Origin: Laribacter hongkongensis DSM 14985
GTDB lineage: Bacteria > Pseudomonadota > Gammaproteobacteria > Burkholderiales > Aquaspirillaceae
Direction: 5' to 3'
DNA length: 64,000 bases
Assembly: GCF_000423285.1 (NCBI RefSeq)
Contig: NZ_AUHR01000005.1
Span: forward strand, 1-64,000
The notes beneath the pieces are model-generated. The model worked only from the letters and a program-made list of their open reading frames with translations, made no database searches and was not told the origin of the DNA. Positions within the stretch are counted from its first letter, which is position 1; every line of letters begins with the position of its first letter. The translations under genes were made by a program, and so were the position numbers. Below, piece by piece: positions 59,901-64,000 of the stretch.

Positions 59901-61424
59901 ATGGCTACTGACTACCTGGAACGCATCCTGACGGCAAGCGTATACGATGTCGCCGTCGAAACCCCGCTGGACCCCATGCCCAACCTGACCGGGCGCCTGC
60001 AAAACACCGTGTTGCTCAAGCGTGAAGACCTGCAACCGGTGTTTTCGTTCAAGATCCGCGGGGCCTACAACAAGATGGCGCGCCTGTCGCCCGATGAGCT
60101 GCGCCAGGGCGTGATTACCGCCAGCGCCGGCAACCATGCACAAGGCGTGGCGTTGTCGGCCCAGCGGCTGGGTTGCGAAGCCACCATTGTCATGCCCTCG
60201 ACCACGCCGGCCATCAAGATCAACGCCGTGGCCTCACGCGGTGCCCGGGTCGTGCTGCACGGCGACTCGTTCAGCGACGCCTATCTGCATGCGGTCAAAC
60301 TGACCGAAACCACCGGTGCCACTTACATTCCGCCGTTTGACGATCCGGACGTGATCGCCGGCCAGGGCACCATCGGCATGGAAATCCTGCGCCAGCACAC
60401 GCGGCCGATCCATGCCGTGTTCGTGGCCATCGGCGGCGGCGGGCTGGCCGCCGGGGTAGCTGCCTACATCAAGCGCCTCAAGCCGCAGGTCCGCGTGATC
60501 GGCGTGCAGACTGCCGACTCGGACGCCATGGCGCGTTCCATCGCTGCCGGCCAGCGGGTCGAACTCAAGGACGTCGGCCTGTTTTCCGACGGTACGGCGG
60601 TCAAGCTGGTCGGTGAAGAAACCTTCCGCCTGTGCCGCGAGCTGCTGGACGAAGTCATCTTGGTCGATACCGACGCCATCTGCGCCGCCATCAAGGACGT
60701 GTTCGAAGATACCCGCAGCATTCTCGAGCCGGCCGGTGCGCTGGCGCTGGCCGGTCTCAAGGCCTACGTCGAGCGCGAACAGCTTGGCGGCCAGACACTG
60801 GTGGCGGTTGCCAGCGGTGCCAACATGAATTTCGACCGCCTGCGCCATGTTTCCGAACGCTCGGAGCTGGGCGAGCGGCGCGAGGCGATCCTGGCCGTGA
60901 CCATTCCGGAACAGCCGGGCAGCTTCAAGAAGTTCATTGCCCTGCTGGGCAACCGCAACATCACCGAGTTCAACTACCGTTACGGCGATGCGCGCGAAGC
61001 GCATGTCTTTGTCGGCATGCAGACCGAAAAGCGCGACGTGATGGCCGGCATCCTGCAAGAGCTGGCCGTCAGCGGCTTGCACGGCATCGACCTGACCGAC
61101 AACGAGCTGGCCAAGCTGCACGTACGGCACCTGATGGGCGGCCATGCGCCGGCCCGCAACGAGCGGGTGCTGCGCTTCGAGTTTCCGGAGCGTCCCGGCG
61201 CACTGATGAAATTCCTCAGCACCCTGCATACCGACTGGAACATCAGCCTGTTCCACTACCGCAACCATGGTGCCGACTACGGCCGGGTGCTGGTCGGCCT
61301 TCAGGTGCCGGACAGCGATGCCGGCAAGTTCTACGAATCGCTGGACCAGCTGGGTTATCCGTACCTCGACGAAACCGACAACCCGGCCTACCGGTTGTTT
61401 CTGGGGGCCCTGCCAAACGCCTGA
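59901..61424 (+). CDS. ilvA: L-threonine dehydratase, biosynthetic
   Basis: A 507-aa PLP enzyme making 2-oxobutanoate for isoleucine. PLP-Lys51 is in PVFSFKIRGAYNK; the phosphate-binding loop is IGGGGLAAG. Two C-terminal ACT-like regulatory regions (AVTIPEQPGSFKKFIALLG and RFEFPERPGALMKFLS) give isoleucine inhibition, so this is the biosynthetic rather than catabolic form. It is divergent from dacA. Confidence 0.96.
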   Translation: MATDYLERILTASVYDVAVETPLDPMPNLTGRLQNTVLLKREDLQPVFSFKIRGAYNKMARLSPDELRQGVITASAGNHAQGVALSAQRLGCEATIVMPSTTPAIKINAVASRGARVVLHGDSFSDAYLHAVKLTETTGATYIPPFDDPDVIAGQGTIGMEILRQHTRPIHAVFVAIGGGGLAAGVAAYIKRLKPQVRVIGVQTADSDAMARSIAAGQRVELKDVGLFSDGTAVKLVGEETFRLCRELLDEVILVDTDAICAAIKDVFEDTRSILEPAGALALAGLKAYVEREQLGGQTLVAVASGANMNFDRLRHVSERSELGERREAILAVTIPEQPGSFKKFIALLGNRNITEFNYRYGDAREAHVFVGMQTEKRDVMAGILQELAVSGLHGIDLTDNELAKLHVRHLMGGHAPARNERVLRFEFPERPGALMKFLSTLHTDWNISLFHYRNHGADYGRVLVGLQVPDSDAGKFYESLDQLGYPYLDETDNPAYRLFLGALPNA

Positions 61425-61465
61425 GTGCGTTCCGGCAGATTCACCGGCCCGGAAAGCCGGCACAC

Positions 61466-61498
61466 GCTGCATGACCTTAGTCATGCAGCTTTTTTTCG
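61466..61498 (+). terminator. Terminator after ilvA
   Basis: GCTGCATGA and TCATGCAGC pair perfectly around CCTTAG, followed by TTTTTTTC. Confidence 0.85.
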
Positions 61499-61631
61499 TC
61501 TGCCGGACGGAGAAAACAATGGCCGGAAAACAGTCATCAGTGGCCGCATCCGACTTGATAATGGAATTTTCAAAAATTTTTTAGCAATCGATTCATTTTG
61601 TTCAAAACATGGCTTGACCCCGTATTTGAAC

Positions 61632-61645
61632 TTGATAAATATCAA
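61632..61645. promoter_or_regulatory. Perfect FNR/ANR-type box upstream of the MFS-fdrA operon
   Basis: TTGATAAATATCAA matches the FNR consensus TTGAT-N4-ATCAA with no mismatch. Its centre lies 66 bp before the MFS start. A class II FNR promoter would place transcription near 61680, leaving a short leader. The surrounding 200 bp is AT-rich and holds no gene. Known FNR-type regulators activate genes when oxygen is low. Confidence 0.65.
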
Positions 61646-61704
61646 ATTTGCACTAGTGGGTGAAGCGAAGATGGCCTCGTCTTTCACACTAGGAGCAGCC
61701 AATC

Positions 61705-62949
61705 ATGGCCATGCTGCAAACCGTCCCCATGGAGGATCGCCGCTGCGGGATCCCTGGCTGGTGGATTACCGTTTTCCTGTTCTGGCTCGGCTGGGTGTTC
61801 ATGTACGCCGACCGTACCATCCTCAACCCGATCATGAAGGACATCCAGCTTGAATACGGTCTGAGCGCAACCCAGCTGGGCCTGCTCAACTCGGTGTTCT
61901 TCCTGTCGTATGCCTTCCTGCAGGTGCCCGCCGGCGTGCTGGGCGACAAGATCGGCAAGAAAAAAGTGCTGGTGCCGGGCTTCATCTTCTTCGGCGTGTT
62001 CACCGCCGTGTCCGGCATGATGAAGTCGTTCACCGCCCTGCTGTTTGCCCGAGTGATGACCGGTGCCGGCCAGGCAACCTACTACGGCCCGCAATACGGC
62101 CTGTCGTCCGAGCAGATTCCGCCGGAACGCCGTACCTTCGGCAGCGCCATCATCAACTGCGGCATGGCCTTCGGTCTGGCCCTGGGCATGATGGTGTCGA
62201 GCTATCTGGTGTATGACCAGGGTTACAACTGGCGCGTGCCGTTCTTCGTGATGTCGGTGCCGACCGTGGTGATCGCCCTGCTGATCTGGTTCCTTGTCAA
62301 GGAAAAGAAATCCGAGCCGGTGGCCCAGCAGGCAGCTGACACCAAGAAGGGTTCCTTCATGGACCTTCTGAAGAACCGCAACCTGATGGTGACCTACCTG
62401 ATGGTGTTCTGCTCGCTGTTCGGCTTCTTCCTGATGGTGACCTGGCTGCCGTACTACCTGCAGAACGAGCGCGGCATCGACGGTAGCCAGATCGGCAACA
62501 TCTCCTCGCTGATCGCATGGGTATCGATCCCGGGCGGCCTGCTGTTCGCTTCGATCTCCGACAAGCTGGGTCGTCGCAAGCCGCTGATCATGTTCATGGT
62601 TCCGGTTGCCATCATCAGCCTGATCAGCATCGTGCAGATGCAGGACGTCAACATGATGATCGTGGCCCTGTGCGTGTACGGCCTCTTCGGCAAGCTCGCC
62701 ATGGACCCGGTGCTGGTTGCCACCATCGCCGACAACGCTCCGAAAGAGTCCTACAGCTCGGCCTTCGGCATGTTCAACTTCGTCGGCATGTCCTCGTCGA
62801 TCCTGGCCCCGACCATCGCCGGTGCCATCACCGACGTGACCGGTAGCCTGGCCGCTGGCTTCTACCTTTCTGCTGGCCTTCTGGTGATGGGTCTGGTGGG
62901 CATCATGTTCCTGAAGGAACACAAGCCGGCCAAGACTGCCACCGCCTGA
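61705..62949 (+). CDS. MFS transporter (anion:cation symporter-like)
   Basis: A 414-aa protein with twelve membrane helices. The MFS loop 2-3 motif reads GVLGDKIGKKKVL, with the related DKLGRRKPL in the second half. The opening GWWITVFLFWLGWVFMYADR and ILNPIMKDI resemble the ACS family of organic-anion symporters. The substrate is unknown; the downstream fdrA suggests a purine-breakdown or oxamate-type compound. GGAG lies before the ATG; it starts the operon with fdrA 12 bases downstream. Confidence 0.85.
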   Translation: MAMLQTVPMEDRRCGIPGWWITVFLFWLGWVFMYADRTILNPIMKDIQLEYGLSATQLGLLNSVFFLSYAFLQVPAGVLGDKIGKKKVLVPGFIFFGVFTAVSGMMKSFTALLFARVMTGAGQATYYGPQYGLSSEQIPPERRTFGSAIINCGMAFGLALGMMVSSYLVYDQGYNWRVPFFVMSVPTVVIALLIWFLVKEKKSEPVAQQAADTKKGSFMDLLKNRNLMVTYLMVFCSLFGFFLMVTWLPYYLQNERGIDGSQIGNISSLIAWVSIPGGLLFASISDKLGRRKPLIMFMVPVAIISLISIVQMQDVNMMIVALCVYGLFGKLAMDPVLVATIADNAPKESYSSAFGMFNFVGMSSSILAPTIAGAITDVTGSLAAGFYLSAGLLVMGLVGIMFLKEHKPAKTATA

Positions 62950-62961
62950 CTGGAGCGAACC

Positions 62962-64000
62962 ATGTTGTACAGCTTTCTCCTCAAAGGCAGTTTCCAGGAC
63001 TCGGTGAGCCTGATGCTGCTGTCGCGCAGCCTGAGTGATTACGACGACGTCAACAAGGTCTCGGTCATGATGGGCACGCCGGCCAACAAGGACGTGTTCC
63101 GCGAAACCGGCATGTGGCATGACGACCTGGCCGATGCCACGCCGAACGACATCTGCGTGGTGATCGACAGCAACGCTGACGAAGCAATCGTGGCGAGCGT
63201 GCGCGAACGTCTGGAAGCAGGCCTGACGGCCTTGAGCCAGAGCCGCAAGAGCGGTGGCCTGAGCTTCCCGACCGTGCGCAGCTGGCGCCGTGCCTGCCAG
63301 ATGCTGCCGGAAGCCAACCTGACCCTGATCTCGATCGCCGGCGCCTACGCCTTCGAACCGGCCATGGCCGCGCTCAAGGCCGGCCAGCACGTGATGCTGT
63401 TCTCGGACAACGTCAGCCTCGAGCAGGAACTGGCGCTCAAGCAGTACGGCCGTGACCAGCGCCTGCTGGTGATGGGTCCGGACTGCGGCACCACCATCGT
63501 CAGCGGTGCTCCGCTGGCCTTCTCCAACGTGGTCGCCAAAGGCCCGGTGGGCGTGGTGGGTGCTTCGGGCACCGGCATCCAGGAAATCACCACCCAGCTG
63601 GCCCGTCTGGGTTCCGGCATCACCCACGCCATCGGCCTGGGCGGCCGCGACCTGTCGGAAACCATCGGTGGCCTGTCGGCCCTGACCGCACTGGAAATGA
63701 TGGCTGCCGACCCGGCCTGCAAGATCGTGGCCTTTGTGTCCAAGCCGCCGGCTGCCAGTGTCAAGGCCCGCATCATCGAGGCCATGCAGGCACTGGGCAA
63801 ACCGGTGGTGGCGCTGTTCCTCGGCGAAGTGCCGGCCCGTCGCCGCGTTGGCAACGTGCATCTGGCCTACACGCTGGACGAAGCCGCCCGCATGGCTGCC
63901 GAACTGGCGAACATCGAGCTGCAAATGGCTGATCTGCCGTCCGTGGCCGGCAAGAAGCTCTCCGGCCTGTATTCGGGCGGCACGCTGGCTGCCGAAGCCG
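62962..64000 (+). CDS. fdrA: FdrA-family protein (partial, runs off the window)
   Basis: 346 residues are visible. The N-terminal part (LLKGSFQDSVSLMLLSRSLS, FRETGMWHDDLADATPNDI) and the CoA-ligase-like part (GPVGVVGASGTGIQEITTQL, GLGGRDLSETIGGLSAL) are FdrA. In enteric bacteria FdrA (AllF) forms part of the oxamate carbamoyltransferase of anaerobic allantoin breakdown, giving carbamoyl phosphate for ATP. AGCGAAC precedes the ATG. The partner genes (DUF1116, DUF2877, carbamate kinase) would lie just right of the window; this is an expectation, not seen. Confidence 0.88.
   Translation, partial: MLYSFLLKGSFQDSVSLMLLSRSLSDYDDVNKVSVMMGTPANKDVFRETGMWHDDLADATPNDICVVIDSNADEAIVASVRERLEAGLTALSQSRKSGGLSFPTVRSWRRACQMLPEANLTLISIAGAYAFEPAMAALKAGQHVMLFSDNVSLEQELALKQYGRDQRLLVMGPDCGTTIVSGAPLAFSNVVAKGPVGVVGASGTGIQEITTQLARLGSGITHAIGLGGRDLSETIGGLSALTALEMMAADPACKIVAFVSKPPAASVKARIIEAMQALGKPVVALFLGEVPARRRVGNVHLAYTLDEAARMAAELANIELQMADLPSVAGKKLSGLYSGGTLAAEA

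Noticed and set aside
61684-63924. 746-codon open frame antisense to the MFS transporter and fdrA
   Set aside because: His/Gln-rich shadow translation over two well-supported genes.

Overview
The window looks like chromosome of a high-GC betaproteobacterium of the order Neisseriales (Chromobacteriaceae-like; Laribacter is a plausible genus, but this is inference from gene content and style, not a search). Supporting genes are a PhaR/phasin pair, the lipB-lipA-DUF493-dacA block, dnaX-ybaB-recR, orphan cheR, H-NS-like protein, PPK2 and an FdrA operon. No rRNA, tRNA or CRISPR array was seen.

Region 1 (1-9428) is the accessory part. A degraded arsenite-efflux gene (acr3), already cut on its 5' side by an IS481-type transposase remnant, is split at its N-F-F-E-L codons by an element of about 8.9 kb. 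The 3' end of the same acr3 reappears at 9270-9428. The element carries: its own acr3 copy (frameshifted); a second junction-like acr3/element boundary; an AIPR-family phage-resistance gene (frameshifted); a small serine resolvase next to a large dyad; a Rep_1 rolling-circle replication protein; a MobC/MobA mobilisation module with a membrane protein overprinted in mobA; and a large serine recombinase (frameshifted) at the right edge. The element ends carry inverted arms that would form an attP-like dyad on circularisation. It reads as an integrative mobilisable element that uses acr3 as its site.

Region 2 (9444-12630) is the rest of the arsenic locus, arsD and a truncated arsA, followed by a doubly broken OYE-family oxidoreductase. 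Region 3 (12631-16650) is a lower-GC patch with a methyltransferase, a lipoprotein, a TSUP exporter and a GNAT acetyltransferase, separated by long stretches with no recognisable gene.

Region 4 (16926-64000) is ordinary core genome. In order: cold-shock protein and an IF-1 paralogue; dadA, cheR, erpA, argC, peroxiredoxin; a dipeptide ABC transporter (dppBCDF without dppA); rimO; phaR and phasin; an M14 carboxypeptidase; miaA; a PAS-GGDEF protein; a MocR regulator facing a DUF2917 gene; mtaD-ubiG; small DUF genes; hemolysin III; mnmC; ppk2; an H-NS-like gene; uvrB; an FAD D-lactate dehydrogenase-like gene; dnaX-ybaB-recR; an orphan ParA; a Na/Pi cotransporter; CHAD protein and K+ channel; cysK; the lipoate block; ilvA; and at the right edge an MFS transporter plus fdrA preceded by a perfect FNR-type box, suggesting an oxygen-regulated nitrogen/carbamoyl operon. 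Many gene ends carry clear rho-independent hairpins, several shared by convergent genes.
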